Below are positions 33,035 to 42,370 of a stretch of DNA of 64,000 nucleotides, piece by piece (position 1 is the stretch's first letter; every line of letters starts with the position of its first letter). A program made the position numbers and the translations under genes. Under the pieces are notes generated by a model. The model was not told where the DNA came from and made no database searches. It saw only the letters and a list, made by a program, of their open reading frames with translations. Source of the stretch: Planctomycetota bacterium (lineage in GTDB: Bacteria > Planctomycetota > PLA2 > JAEUHO01); assembly GCA_020631815.1 (NCBI GenBank), contig JACKGW010000006.1, positions 124,001 through 188,000 of the forward strand, read 5' to 3'.

Positions 33035-36000
33035 CCTTCCGCGCGTTCGTCGCAGGCGTGCTGCTTGCCGTCGTCGTGGCGGGGGGCGCACGCCGGGCCC
33101 ACGCAGCCGACGCGGACGCGACCGTGCAGGTGCTGGACGCTCGCGGTCGTCCGCTCGCGGGCGCCGTGCTGGTCCGCCCTGCCGCAGAGCGCGGAGCCCT
33201 CGTGCTCACCGGCGGCGAGGAGGAGATCGCGCGCGCCAACGCCGACGGACGTCTGGTGATGCGTGGCGAGCTCGCCGACCAGGCTCGCGGCGGCGCCTTC
33301 GTGTGGACCGCTCCGCGCCACGCGCCCGCACGGTGGCGCGCGACTGCCTCCGGCTCCGACCTCGTGCGCCTGCTGCCCGCCGTGGCGGTCGGCGGTCGTC
33401 TCACGCGGGACGGCGTCACGTTGTCGGGCGCTGTCGTCGAGGCGCGCGCCGTGCCCTTCCTGTCCGGCATCGCGCATCGTGCGCGCACCGACGAGAACGG
33501 GCGCTACGAGCTCGACCGCTTGCATGCGGGTGTCTGGCGGCTTTCGTTCCTCCGCGCCGACGGGCGTTGGCAGACGATCGGCCTGGCGCGTCCGGGTGAG
33601 GCCGCGGACTTCGAGATCACGTCCTCGGCGGAGCTGGTGGCCCTGCTGCTGCCGGACCACGACGAGGATGGTCCGGTGCGCGGCGTGCGCCTCGCCCTGG
33701 TCGCGCGCGATGGGTCCGGTGCCGTCTCCACGGGCTTGTCCGACGACGAGGGTCGCGTGCTCGTGTCGCGCTTGGACGAAGGGGCCTACGACGTCCAGCT
33801 GCAGGACGAGCGCTGGATCTGGTCGGGGCCGCCGCCGCGCATCGTCATCGACCGGCCCGGGCGCGCGCTCAGCGCGACGTGGGTCGTCGTTCCGCGCCGG
33901 ACCTACCGGGGACGCGTCGTGGACCACGACGACAAGCCGGTGAGCGGCGCGCGTGTCGAGGTGGTGGACGCGGGTGCCGACCCGGCACCCGACGATCCAC
34001 TTCGTGCGCGTGCCACGAGTGGCGAGGATGGCCGGTTCGTGCTCTCGGGCGTCCGTCCCGACCGCCCCTTCCGCGTGCTCGTCATCGCGCCGCAGGCCCC
34101 CGCGTGGCTGGGGCCGGTCGAGGACCGCTCCAACGATGCGGACGACGACCTGGGCGACCTCCGCTTGGATCGCGGCACGTCGCTCCGGGTCCGTGCCACC
34201 GGCCCTGACGGCCGCGCACCGCCGGGGGTCGTGGTCGAGGTCGCACCCCGCGACCGCCGGCAGGCCTTTGGCGAGGGCGCGCTCCAGGGCCTCCGCGCGC
34301 AGGCGGTCGCAGACGCGGACGGCGAGGCACGCTTCGAGGCCGTGCCGCTGGCCGATCTCGTCGTGGTCGCGCGTGCCGAAGGCTGGCGCCCCGCGCGGGT
34401 GATCGTCGACGCCGCCACCGTGAAGAGCGGCCGGCCGGTGAAGGTCGACCTCGTGCCCGCCGAGCCGTTGTCGGGGCGCGTCGTGACGGCCGACCCGCGC
34501 GACCGCCGCCGCGGGCCCTGGCTCGTGGTGGCGCGCCCCAAGGACGATCCGACGGCCTGGCTCGGCGTCCGCACCGAAGCCACCGGCCGCTTCCGGTTCC
34601 CTGGTCTGCGCGGCATCGCGCATCGCCTGGAGGTGCACGACGAGGAGGGCGGCGTCGGCCTGCCGCTGGCCGTGCTCGAAGGCGTCTTGCCCGGCTCGGA
34701 CGGGGAGGTGGAGATCGCCCTGGCGCCGCGCGCCGCGGTCGTCGGGGTCGTGTCGGGCTTGGACCGTCGCGGGGGGACGACCGAGCTGTTGCTCGCCCAG
34801 CCCGTGCTTGCCGACGACGACGACATCCAGGCTCCGGTCTGGCGCACCGTGTTGCGCACGCGCTTGGAACCGCGGGTGGTGGAAGCGGAGTTCCGTGTGG
34901 GCGGCCTGCCTTCCGGCGTGTATGCGCTGCGCGCGCGGCAAGGCGGGCGTACCTCGCCGCCGGAGATCGTGGTCGTCCGCGAAGACGACGTCGAGGACGT
35001 CCGCCTGCACGTGCCGGGCGAAGCCTCGCTGGCCTTCCGTGCCGTCGACGGTGCGGGGGTGGGCGTGCCCGGGTTGCGCGTGCTGGCCTGGGCCGACGAA
35101 GGCGAAGAGGGCGATGACCTGCGCGACATGCCGCGCCGACCGCCGGCCGAGGACATCCACATCCAGCTGGCTGACGAGGTCGGGGACGTCGCATTCGACG
35201 ACTTGGCGGCGGGACGTTGGCGCATCGTGGTGGACGACCCGCGTCGCGCCTCGCTCGACCGCGTGATCGTGCTGGAAGAGGGCGAGCGACGCGTGCTCGA
35301 CGACCTTGTCGTCGAGGCGGGCGGCACCCTCGTCGGCACCGTTCTGGGACCCACGGGCTTGGCCTCGGACGGCTCGTTGGTCGTCGTGCGGCCCGTCGAG
35401 GGCACGGCCTCGTCGCGGCGCATCCGAAGCGGACCGGACGGCAGCTTCCGCGTGGAGCACCTGGCGCCGGGTCCGTGGGTCGTCGAGGTGGCTCGGGGGA
35501 CCAGCGGAGAAGGGCGTCAGTCGCTGACCGTCAGCATCCGCCAGGACGAGGAGACCGAGGTCGAGCTGGGTCCCGGCGGAAGTGCGGCCGTCGAGGGGGA
35601 GATCGTGCGCGCGGGCAGGCCCGTGGCAGGCGCACGCATCACCCTGGACGTGCGGGACGAGGAGTCGGAGGCGGAAGAGGCGCCCGGCTCGTGGCGCGCG
35701 ACCTCCGATCCCTACGGTCGCTTCCGCTTCGAGGGCGTGGCGGTGGGGCGTGCGCGTTTGGAGGTCGGCGTCGACGCCACGCGCATCGTGCGCCGCTTCA
35801 CGCTGGAGGAGCACGACGAACACGTCGTGGACGTCGAGGTCCACGACGGCCGCATCGTCGGTCGTGTGCAGGACCTCGACGGCCGTCCCGTCACGGGTGC
35901 GTGGGTCGAGGCGCGTCGACCCGGCGCGCCGGACCGCGCGCCCGCCTTGGCCGAGGGCCGTACCGATGCACGCGGGCGCTTCCGCTTGGTCGGGCTCGCG

Positions 36001-36678
36001 CTCGAGGACGTGGACGTGCGCGCCACGGCCATCGGCATGCCGCCGGGGCGCGCCTACGGGGTGCGCCCCGACCCTCCGGGGGGCGAGCGCGAGACCGTCA
36101 TCCTCCTGGGTCGCGGCGGCAGCGTGCTCGTTGCCGCGGTCGACGAGTGGGGACAAGGCGTCTCCTATGCGCAGGTGCAGCTGGTCGACGCAGGCGGACA
36201 TGCCCTGCTTGCGTGGCCGCGTCGCACGGCCGCCTTCGGACGGGTCGAGATCCGCGGCGTACCGGAAGGCACGTGGTACGTGCTGGTGGCGCGCCGTGGG
36301 CTCGGGGCACCGCCATCCCGCGCGATCGAAGTTCGCGAGGGACTCGTTACCGAAGTCGAGGTCGAGCTTCCTCCGCCCGGACACCTGGAGCTCGTGGTGA
36401 GCGGGGCGGACGACGCGTCCGTCGCCGCCGTGCGCGTGGCCGTCGTTCGCGTCTCCGATGGCACCGTGCTCGTGGAGGGTGAGCGACCCCGCCGGCAGCG
36501 TCCGGGGTTGGAGGAGCTGCGGGAGGGCACGGGCGTGGTCACGGTGTCCGACCTGGCTCCGGGCACGTATGCCATCGAGGTCGTTCCGGCGCCCCGCGAG
36601 ACCCCGCTCCGCCTGGAGGTCGACGTGGTCGAAGGCGAGCCCACGGTGGTGCCGTTCGATCTGCTGGCACCTCGCTGA
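33031..36678 (+). CDS. Large exported protein of tandem carboxypeptidase-regulatory-like (Ig-like) domains
   Basis: A 1215-residue exported protein. The GTG at 33031 is followed by a signal peptide (FVAGVLLAVVVAGGARRAHA). Nearly the whole mature chain consists of about twelve beta-sandwich repeats of the CarboxypepD_reg type, recognisable by recurring patterns such as G-x-V-x-D-x-x-G-x-P-V-x-G-A-x-V and G-R-F-x-x-x-G-L, for example VVDHDDKPVSGARVEVVDAG and VQDLDGRPVTGAWVEARRPG. It is rich in Arg, Asp and Val, with no catalytic motif. Such domains serve in adhesion or assembly at the surface. It overlaps tsaE and precedes the ECF sigma factor by 57 bases, a recurring context for these proteins in planctomycetes. 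Confidence 0.88.
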   Translation: MTFRAFVAGVLLAVVVAGGARRAHAADADATVQVLDARGRPLAGAVLVRPAAERGALVLTGGEEEIARANADGRLVMRGELADQARGGAFVWTAPRHAPARWRATASGSDLVRLLPAVAVGGRLTRDGVTLSGAVVEARAVPFLSGIAHRARTDENGRYELDRLHAGVWRLSFLRADGRWQTIGLARPGEAADFEITSSAELVALLLPDHDEDGPVRGVRLALVARDGSGAVSTGLSDDEGRVLVSRLDEGAYDVQLQDERWIWSGPPPRIVIDRPGRALSATWVVVPRRTYRGRVVDHDDKPVSGARVEVVDAGADPAPDDPLRARATSGEDGRFVLSGVRPDRPFRVLVIAPQAPAWLGPVEDRSNDADDDLGDLRLDRGTSLRVRATGPDGRAPPGVVVEVAPRDRRQAFGEGALQGLRAQAVADADGEARFEAVPLADLVVVARAEGWRPARVIVDAATVKSGRPVKVDLVPAEPLSGRVVTADPRDRRRGPWLVVARPKDDPTAWLGVRTEATGRFRFPGLRGIAHRLEVHDEEGGVGLPLAVLEGVLPGSDGEVEIALAPRAAVVGVVSGLDRRGGTTELLLAQPVLADDDDIQAPVWRTVLRTRLEPRVVEAEFRVGGLPSGVYALRARQGGRTSPPEIVVVREDDVEDVRLHVPGEASLAFRAVDGAGVGVPGLRVLAWADEGEEGDDLRDMPRRPPAEDIHIQLADEVGDVAFDDLAAGRWRIVVDDPRRASLDRVIVLEEGERRVLDDLVVEAGGTLVGTVLGPTGLASDGSLVVVRPVEGTASSRRIRSGPDGSFRVEHLAPGPWVVEVARGTSGEGRQSLTVSIRQDEETEVELGPGGSAAVEGEIVRAGRPVAGARITLDVRDEESEAEEAPGSWRATSDPYGRFRFEGVAVGRARLEVGVDATRIVRRFTLEEHDEHVVDVEVHDGRIVGRVQDLDGRPVTGAWVEARRPGAPDRAPALAEGRTDARGRFRLVGLALEDVDVRATAIGMPPGRAYGVRPDPPGGERETVILLGRGGSVLVAAVDEWGQGVSYAQVQLVDAGGHALLAWPRRTAAFGRVEIRGVPEGTWYVLVARRGLGAPPSRAIEVREGLVTEVEVELPPPGHLELVVSGADDASVAAVRVAVVRVSDGTVLVEGERPRRQRPGLEELREGTGVVTVSDLAPGTYAIEVVPAPRETPLRLEVDVVEGEPTVVPFDLLAPR

Positions 36679-36735
36679 TCGGGGGCTGACCCCGCACGAC
36701 CCGAGCAGGGCCGACAGAACGAATCCCGCCGCCGA

Positions 36736-37350
36736 ATGCGCGCCCTCCGTATGCTCCCGAGCGTGCAGGACCCGCTCACCGAGCTCATGCTGCGCGTCGC
36801 GGCCGGGGATCGCGCCGCGTTCGCCCCCCTGGTCGAGCAGGTCTATCCGCGCCTCGTGGGCTACTTCCGCCGGCTCGGGGCGCGCGCCGACGAGGCGGAA
36901 GACGGTGCGCAAGAGGTGCTCGTCAAGGTCTACCGGGCTCGACGCAAGTACGTGGCGAAGGCCCGGTTCACCACGTACGCCTTCCGCATCGCGCGCAACC
37001 ACTGGATCGACCGCCTGCGGCACGAGGGGATCCAGCCGACGACGGTTTCCGCCGACGCCCGCGCCGGGGATGCCGAGGAGGGGTCCACGCTGGCCGCGCG
37101 CCTGCCAGGCACCGAGGCGCCCCCTCCGGAGGGGCTGGCCGGGGGGGAGCTCGGGCGAGCGCTGGAAGAGGCCTTGGGCACGCTCCCGCCGGATCTCCTG
37201 GAGGTCTGGACCCTGGCCCAGGTCGAGGGCCTGCGCTACCAGGAGATCGCCGAGATCCTGGACATCCCGGTAGGGACCGTGAAGTCCCGCGTCCACGCGG
37301 CCGTGCGCAAGCTGAGAGCTTGGCTTTCGGCTCGAGGGTTCGAACCGTGA
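36736..37350 (+). CDS. ECF-type RNA polymerase sigma factor
   Basis: A sigma-70 family factor of the extracytoplasmic-function class, up to 204 residues. Region 2 covers about 30-100 (DEAEDGAQEVLVKVYRARRK, FTTYAFRIARNHWIDRLRHE) and region 4 covers about 140-200 (LPPDLLEVWTLAQVEGLRYQ, then IPVGTVKSRVHAAVRKLR, the helix-turn-helix). The gap between them is acidic and proline-rich. The coordinates use the ATG at 36736, but a GTG at 36763, seven bases after TATGCT, gives VQDPLTELMLRVAAGD and may be the true leaderless start. The single-TM protein 79 bases downstream may be its membrane regulator. Confidence 0.93.
   Translation: MRALRMLPSVQDPLTELMLRVAAGDRAAFAPLVEQVYPRLVGYFRRLGARADEAEDGAQEVLVKVYRARRKYVAKARFTTYAFRIARNHWIDRLRHEGIQPTTVSADARAGDAEEGSTLAARLPGTEAPPPEGLAGGELGRALEEALGTLPPDLLEVWTLAQVEGLRYQEIAEILDIPVGTVKSRVHAAVRKLRAWLSARGFEP
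36750..36755 (+). promoter_or_regulatory. Putative -10 element of leaderless sigma factor mRNA
   Basis: TATGCT lies seven bases before the in-frame GTG at 36763. If used, the annotated ATG at 36736 would be upstream of the transcription start. Confidence 0.35.
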
Positions 37351-37429
37351 GCGGCCCGCCCCGTTCCACAGGGTCGGGAGCGCCCCAGCCGCACCCCGCC
37401 ACCGTAGCCCCTGGACCCCGTCTCCAGCC

Positions 37430-38800
37430 ATGACCCGTCCCTCCGACCCGCAGCTGCCCGCGCCCGACGCCGACGAGCCCGAGCTCGAGGCGTACGCCGC
37501 CCGTCTGCGCGCGGCGGACGAGGCCCGGCTGGCACCGCTGCTGGCCCAGGCCCGGGCGGATGCGTTCGCGGTCGCTCGCGGCATCGAGGCCGAGGTCGCC
37601 GCCGAGGAGCGCACGGCGGGCGGCCGTCGGCCCGAGCGCCGCTGGCGTCTGATGCCGCGTCTGCTCGCCGCGTCCGTCGCTGCGCATGCGGTGGCGCTGT
37701 TCCTGCTCGCGACGTGGGCCCGTCACGACGGAGCCGAGGGGCCGGATGGCGCCGAGGCGCCCATGGCCGCCCGCATCCAGTCCGACCAAGAGCAGGAGCT
37801 CCCCGTCAACGACATGCTCGAGGTGGCGGAGTGGCTGACGGACCGGGCCGCCACCCCCGAGGGCTTGGCCGAGGTGCCGACCTCGATCACCGGTGGGGGG
37901 CTGGGCATCGCCCGCCGCGAGGACGACCTGGGTGGCGCCCAGGACGAGGACCTGGCCGCTGTGCTGCAGGTGATCGGCCCGCGTGCGCGCACGGCCGTGG
38001 CCGAGCATCCGCCCGCCGTCGCCATCCCCATGCTCGTCCGGCGCTTGGACGGCCTGCGCCAAGCTCGCTTGGACCGGCTCGGCTGGGATGCCGCGGCCAC
38101 CTCGCGCCGCGTACAGCGCACGCTCGCGTGGCTCCGCGTGAGCCAAGACGAAGACGGCGGGCTGGCGGCCGACGCCAGCGCGCACGCGAGCAGCGCCGCG
38201 GTGACCGCACTGGGCATGCTGCCGTTCTTGGCCGAGGGTCGTCACTCGCTCGCAAGCGGCGCCCAAGCCGCGGACGGGGCCTGGCTGGCCCGCGCCGCCG
38301 ACCACGTGCGGCGCTCGCTGATCGTGTCCGATCGTGGGGGCCTGCACGTGCGACCGGACGCGCCTCGCGATGCCCTGGCCCCGGCCGCCCTGGCCCTGGC
38401 CGAGGACTACATGCTGGCCTACGGTCAGCTGGGCGTCGGCGAGGTCCGCCGCCGCACCGCAGAGATTCGCACGCTGCTGGACGCGGTTCCCGCCGACGAC
38501 GGGCGAGACGCAGGCCCCTGGCACGTCTGGGCGGCCGACGCGGCTGCGCGCGCGGGGATCCGACCGCTTCGCGCGGGCGAGGTCGGCTTCCCCCGCTGGG
38601 CCGCCGGCGTGGCGTCGCCGCTGCCGGCCGCGAGCACGGGCTTGACGGCTCTCGAGGGCATCACGGCCGGTGTCTGGCGGCGCTTGGCCGGCGACCGCAC
38701 CGACGTGCCGCACCCGCCTGCGGCGGCCCCCGTTCCCGACCAGCCGCTGGCGCGCATCCTCGACGTCCTCGCCTGGCAGGCGGCGTACCGCACGTACTGA
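37430..38800 (+). CDS. Single-pass membrane protein with alpha-toroid domain, possible anti-sigma partner
   Basis: A 456-residue protein. Residues 1-80 are charged and cytoplasmic-looking (EPELEAYAARLRAADEARLA), followed by one transmembrane segment (LLAASVAAHAVALFLLATWA, about 82-101) and an extracytoplasmic part. The latter contains helical pairs of alpha/alpha-toroid type (RVQRTLAWLRVSQDEDGGLA), like the protein at 1.7-3.0 kb. Anti-sigma factors often have a cytoplasmic sigma-binding segment, one TM helix and an outer sensor domain, and this gene directly follows an ECF sigma factor. No zinc anti-sigma motif is visible, so the role is an inference from layout and context. Confidence 0.82.
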   Translation: MTRPSDPQLPAPDADEPELEAYAARLRAADEARLAPLLAQARADAFAVARGIEAEVAAEERTAGGRRPERRWRLMPRLLAASVAAHAVALFLLATWARHDGAEGPDGAEAPMAARIQSDQEQELPVNDMLEVAEWLTDRAATPEGLAEVPTSITGGGLGIARREDDLGGAQDEDLAAVLQVIGPRARTAVAEHPPAVAIPMLVRRLDGLRQARLDRLGWDAAATSRRVQRTLAWLRVSQDEDGGLAADASAHASSAAVTALGMLPFLAEGRHSLASGAQAADGAWLARAADHVRRSLIVSDRGGLHVRPDAPRDALAPAALALAEDYMLAYGQLGVGEVRRRTAEIRTLLDAVPADDGRDAGPWHVWAADAAARAGIRPLRAGEVGFPRWAAGVASPLPAASTGLTALEGITAGVWRRLAGDRTDVPHPPAAAPVPDQPLARILDVLAWQAAYRTY

Positions 38801-38810
38801 GCGACAGCTT

Positions 38811-38829
38811 CGAAGCCCTTGCGGCTTCG
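38811..38829 (+). terminator. Hairpin terminator after the toroid membrane protein
   Basis: CGAAGCC (38811-38817) and GGCTTCG (38823-38829) form a perfect 7-bp stem with a 5-base loop, 11 bases after the stop codon. No strong T-run follows, so strength is uncertain. Confidence 0.45.
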
Positions 38830-38991
38830 TGCTCATGCACGCGCCCCGGACGGCCGATCACGAGCGTTGGAGAGCGCGGCGATTCTGGCGCCGGCCATGC
38901 GATTCGGGGGAGTCGCGGGCGGCGCGCGGCGGCCCGCGTGGCCTCCACCTCCTCCCACCGCCAGGGTCCTCGAGACCCGGAGTCCCGCGCC

Positions 38992-39207
38992 ATGGAAGTC
39001 GTCTTCAAGTGCCTCGCTGATGGCAAGCGTTACTACGGAGTGTGGCAGAACGGCCAAGAGCTGTTCGTCGGCACCGACTCGGAGTGCCGCCGGTACCGCG
39101 AAGTCCACGCGGCCAAGGTCCGCGAGGAGCACCTCGGCGACCTCAGGCCCCAGCGTGGCCGCCCGGTCGCGGTGCGCACCTACCGCGCCCTTCGCATGCA
39201 AGGCTAG
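38992..39207 (+). CDS. Small hypothetical protein (71 residues)
   Basis: A 71-residue protein starting MEVVFKCLADGKRYYGVWQN and ending RTYRALRMQG. It has one cysteine in a short beta-rich N-terminal half (KCLADGKRYYGVWQNGQELF) and a second in SECRRYREVH, followed by a basic helix. There is no signal peptide or TM segment. Its composition, normal codon use, and spacing between two annotated genes support it as a real gene. The ribosome site is weak (CCCGGAG). I do not recognise the family. The neighbours on both sides are exported proteins, so it may be an independent cytoplasmic gene. Confidence 0.6.
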   Translation: MEVVFKCLADGKRYYGVWQNGQELFVGTDSECRRYREVHAAKVREEHLGDLRPQRGRPVAVRTYRALRMQG

Positions 39208-39237
39208 CCAGGAGCACGCACCCCGCGTGTCCCTCCC

Positions 39238-40587
39238 GTGACCCGTGGCGTGGACGCTCGGCCCATGGTCGTGCCGGGCCTCTCCACGCCGATCCTGCCT
39301 CGACGCGTCCGACCTGCGTCTCCTGCCTGGCCGCGCCTGCTCGGGGGCTTGCTCCTGGCACTGCTTGCCGCCCACGGTCGCGTGGACGCAGCCGATGACT
39401 TCAACCCTCCGCTGCTCGAGGTCGAGTCGGGGCCGTGGGCGAAGGCGTCCGTCGTGGCCGTGGTCGCGATCCGCGACATCCGCCAGAACCGGCAGGTGGC
39501 GCTGGGACCGATGCTCGTCCGGGCCCAGGTGGAGCGTGTGCTGAAGCGCCCCGAGCCACCGCCCGGCCAGACAGGGATCAAGGCCGGCGACCCGGTGATT
39601 GCGTGGGTGCCGGGCCCCAAGCCGACGCTTGATCCGCGCGCGCCCTCCGCGCCCATGTTGGCCGCCGAGGATCGCGGTCGCTACGTCCTGTTCCTGTCCG
39701 ACTCGAGCAGTGGCAGTGCCTACGAGGTGCAGGCGCTGTTCACGGCAGACGGCCTGGAGGGAGAGCAGAAGGTGGAGGCGCTCTCGCGTCTCCAGGTGCA
39801 GCTTTCGATGAAGGGCCCCGAGGAACGGGTCCACGCGACGCTCGCGCAGCTGTTCCGCGCGTTCGACGACGAGCGCCACTGGACGCGCGAGAACGCGGCC
39901 CGCGAGATGGCCTGGATCGCGCGACACCACCCGAGCCTCCTCGACGCGGACGCGCGGCTGCGCCTCCGACGCGTCGCCGCGGGTCCGACGAGTCGCCCGC
40001 AGGCGATGTACCTCGCGATGGCGTTGGCCGATCTCGGTGCCAGCCCGCCTCCGCCGGCTCGCCGCGGACCGGCGTCGGCATCGGCGCGCTGGCGGAGCGC
40101 CTTCGAGCGGGCGGAGGACGCCAAGGGCCAGGCACGCCTGCTCGCGACGCGCCACACGGAGGCGCGGGGCGAGGCACGGGCCGCCGTCTGGGAGGACCTG
40201 CGCTGGGGCTGGTGGCACGCCCCGGCCGAGGCTCGCGTGGCGTGGCTCCACGCCTTGCCGCTGCGCGCTCCTCCCGCAGACGCCATGGAGTGGCGCGGGC
40301 TCTACGCGCACGAGGAGAGCCTGCCCGTGCTCGAGGGCCTCGTCCGCGCGGTCGGCCTTTCACGCCGCGCCGAGGACGTGCCCTGGCTGGCGGCGCGCCT
40401 TGAGCGTGCCGACCTCTGGCATGCGGCGACCCTGGCGCTCGCGCGTGTCCGCACGGCCGACGCGCTCGAGTGGTTGCGCCGCGAGCGGTTGGCCTGCGAA
40501 GCGGAGGGCGCCGACGCCGAGCGCATGGGGTGGCTGGACCACTTGCTGTCCGATCTGTTCGTGCAGGGGGAGGCGGCCGTCCGCTGA
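39238..40587 (+). CDS. Exported protein with HEAT-like helical repeats
   Basis: A 449-residue protein. A hydrophobic stretch (PRLLGGLLLALLAAHGRVDA, about residues 31-50) after a basic N-terminus indicates export. The first mature part (SVVAVVAIRDIRQNRQVALG, YVLFLSD) is beta-rich, resembling the small beta-barrel domain seen ahead of HEAT repeats in other planctomycete proteins. The rest, about 200-449, is helical with HEAT-like repeats (EESLPVLEGLVRAVGLSRRA). The start is either the GTG at 39238 or the ATG at 39265; the former is used. It is followed by a 107-base gap with a TAGGAT-like element and then the TolC-type gene. Function is unknown. Confidence 0.8.
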   Translation: MTRGVDARPMVVPGLSTPILPRRVRPASPAWPRLLGGLLLALLAAHGRVDAADDFNPPLLEVESGPWAKASVVAVVAIRDIRQNRQVALGPMLVRAQVERVLKRPEPPPGQTGIKAGDPVIAWVPGPKPTLDPRAPSAPMLAAEDRGRYVLFLSDSSSGSAYEVQALFTADGLEGEQKVEALSRLQVQLSMKGPEERVHATLAQLFRAFDDERHWTRENAAREMAWIARHHPSLLDADARLRLRRVAAGPTSRPQAMYLAMALADLGASPPPPARRGPASASARWRSAFERAEDAKGQARLLATRHTEARGEARAAVWEDLRWGWWHAPAEARVAWLHALPLRAPPADAMEWRGLYAHEESLPVLEGLVRAVGLSRRAEDVPWLAARLERADLWHAATLALARVRTADALEWLRRERLACEAEGADAERMGWLDHLLSDLFVQGEAAVR

Positions 40588-40694
40588 CGTCCGGCCTGCG
40601 GAGGTTCCTGCCCCGCCCGCAGGCGGCCGCGTAGGATCCCTCCACGGAGGCGCGTCCGCCCGCGGGCGCCACGGTAGGAACCCGGGAGGAACCC

Positions 40695-42365
40695 ATGCCG
40701 ACCGCACCGCTGCCCGTGCGCCTGCTTGCCGCCGCGGCGCTGGCCCTTCTCCCGGGCGCCTACGCAGCCGCCGACGAGGTCGAGCTCCCGGCCGGACCGC
40801 CGCCTGCGGACGCCGCGCTGGTCACGCCCGGCGAGGCCGACGCCGCGGTGACCGACGACGCCACGCGCGACGTGGGTGCGGCGGGTGGCAGCCGCTTCGT
40901 GGTGGTCGGGGCCAACGAGCTGCCCCTGTCGCTGCGGGAGGCGCTCGAGCAGGCCCTGTCGTCGGACCTGGGGCTTGCCGAGCGCCGCCTCGACGTGCCG
41001 ATCGCCGCGCAGCAGCGCCTGCAGGCGGAGGCCGGGTTCGATCGTCTGCTCACGGCTGGCGTCGACCTGCGTCGCGACGAAGAGCCGAGCACCACCAGCT
41101 TCTTCGGTAGCGGCGCCATCCGCACCACGACGTACAGCGCCTACGGCGGTGTGCGCCGTCGCCTGCCGACGGGCGGCGAAGTGTCGCTTCTCTACCGCGC
41201 GGATCGCATCGACACGTCGCGTCCGTTGTCCACCGTCAACCCTGCCTGGCGCCATGGTGTGAGCGTCGACTTCCGTGTCCCGCTCGGCCAGGGCGGCGGC
41301 TCGATCGCGCGCAGCGAGATCCTCAAGGCACACAACGGCATGGCCGCGGCTCGCGCCGGCGAAGAGGCTGCCGTCGAGGACCTGGTCCTCGCCGTGCTGC
41401 GTGCGTATTGGGAGCTGGCGTTCGCCCAGCGTGACCTGGCCGCGCGCGTTGCTTCCGAGACCGTGGCGAGCGAGCTGCTCGACGACATCCAAGCCCGCAT
41501 CCAAGCGGAGGTGGCGACGCCGCTGGACGCGGCCGAGGCCCGCGCCGGCTTGGAGCGCCGACGCAGCGAGCGCCTGCTGGCCGAGCGCACGCTCGACGAT
41601 GCATCGGATGCCTTGCTGGCGCTCATTCGCCCGTTCCGCGACGGTTCGACGGCGCCGCGTGTCGTGGCCATCGACGATCCGGACGCGCCGACCATGCTCG
41701 AGGCCGGGGACGACCTCCCCGTGGCCCGCGCCGTGGCGCTTGCGCTGGGCGCCCGCCCGGAGCTTCGCGCCGTCAAGGCCGAGCTCGCCACACGCGGCGT
41801 CGAGGTGCTCGAAGCCAAGGACGCGCTGCGACCCACCATCGATCTCATCGGCTCCGCGAGCAGCGTGGGCTACCGCGAGGGTTGGTACGACAGCCTCAAG
41901 GACACGGCCGGTGGCGAGGCGCTCTCCATGGCGCTCGGCGTCGAGGTGTCGCTGTACCTGGGACAGCGGGCCGCGAAGGCACGCTTCCGGGCCGCGGGCT
42001 GGGCTCGCGAGCAGACGCAGCTGCGCATGCGCCAGCTCGAGAACCAGATCGTCCAGGACGTGCGGCGTGCCCACCGCGCCATGGGTACCGCGTCCGCCGT
42101 GCGCCGCGCGGCCGAGGCCGAGGTGGCGGCCGCTCGCGAGTCTCTCGACGGGGAGCGCCAGCGTCTCGCCGAGAGCAAGTCCACGCCCTACCGCGTGCTG
42201 GAGCAGGAAGAGCTGCTCACCGAGGCCCAGACCCGGCTGACGCGCGCGCAGATCGACACCCGTGTCGCCGAGGCCGAGCTCTGGCGCGCCGCCGGCTCCC
42301 TCTCCGAACGCCTTCGACTGACGGCACCGCGCTTCGCCCCCTGCAATCGCTGCAGCTGGCGCTGA
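40695..42365 (+). CDS. TolC-family outer membrane channel protein
   Basis: A 556-residue outer-membrane efflux (OEP/TolC) protein. The signal peptide MPTAPLPVRLLAAAALALLP is followed by a linker and two OEP repeats with long coiled-coil helices: NELPLSLREALEQALSSDLG, RDEEPSTTSFFGSGA (beta strand region), AAARAGEEAAVEDLVLAVLR, and later KARFRAAGWAREQTQLRMRQ and ATPLDAAEARAGLERRRSER. TolC trimers form the outer channel of type I secretion or RND/MFS pumps; no inner-membrane pump or adaptor gene is in view. The C-terminus ends soon after the coiled coil (CNRCSWR) with an unusual pair of cysteines. A TAGGAT element lies 57 bases before the ATG. Confidence 0.9.
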   Translation: MPTAPLPVRLLAAAALALLPGAYAAADEVELPAGPPPADAALVTPGEADAAVTDDATRDVGAAGGSRFVVVGANELPLSLREALEQALSSDLGLAERRLDVPIAAQQRLQAEAGFDRLLTAGVDLRRDEEPSTTSFFGSGAIRTTTYSAYGGVRRRLPTGGEVSLLYRADRIDTSRPLSTVNPAWRHGVSVDFRVPLGQGGGSIARSEILKAHNGMAAARAGEEAAVEDLVLAVLRAYWELAFAQRDLAARVASETVASELLDDIQARIQAEVATPLDAAEARAGLERRRSERLLAERTLDDASDALLALIRPFRDGSTAPRVVAIDDPDAPTMLEAGDDLPVARAVALALGARPELRAVKAELATRGVEVLEAKDALRPTIDLIGSASSVGYREGWYDSLKDTAGGEALSMALGVEVSLYLGQRAAKARFRAAGWAREQTQLRMRQLENQIVQDVRRAHRAMGTASAVRRAAEAEVAAARESLDGERQRLAESKSTPYRVLEQEELLTEAQTRLTRAQIDTRVAEAELWRAAGSLSERLRLTAPRFAPCNRCSWR

Positions 42366-42370
42366 CGACC

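Noticed and set aside
37330..37350. GGTTCGAACC resembling a tRNA T-loop at the end of the sigma factor gene
   Set aside because: The T-stem does not pair and no acceptor stem, anticodon arm or D-arm can be built around it; it lies inside coding sequence.
32749..37614. A 1621-codon minus-strand open frame opposite the Ig-like repeat protein and sigma factor
   Set aside because: No recognisable protein features, and the plus-strand genes have signal peptide, domains and helix-turn-helix. Shadow frame of GC-rich codons.
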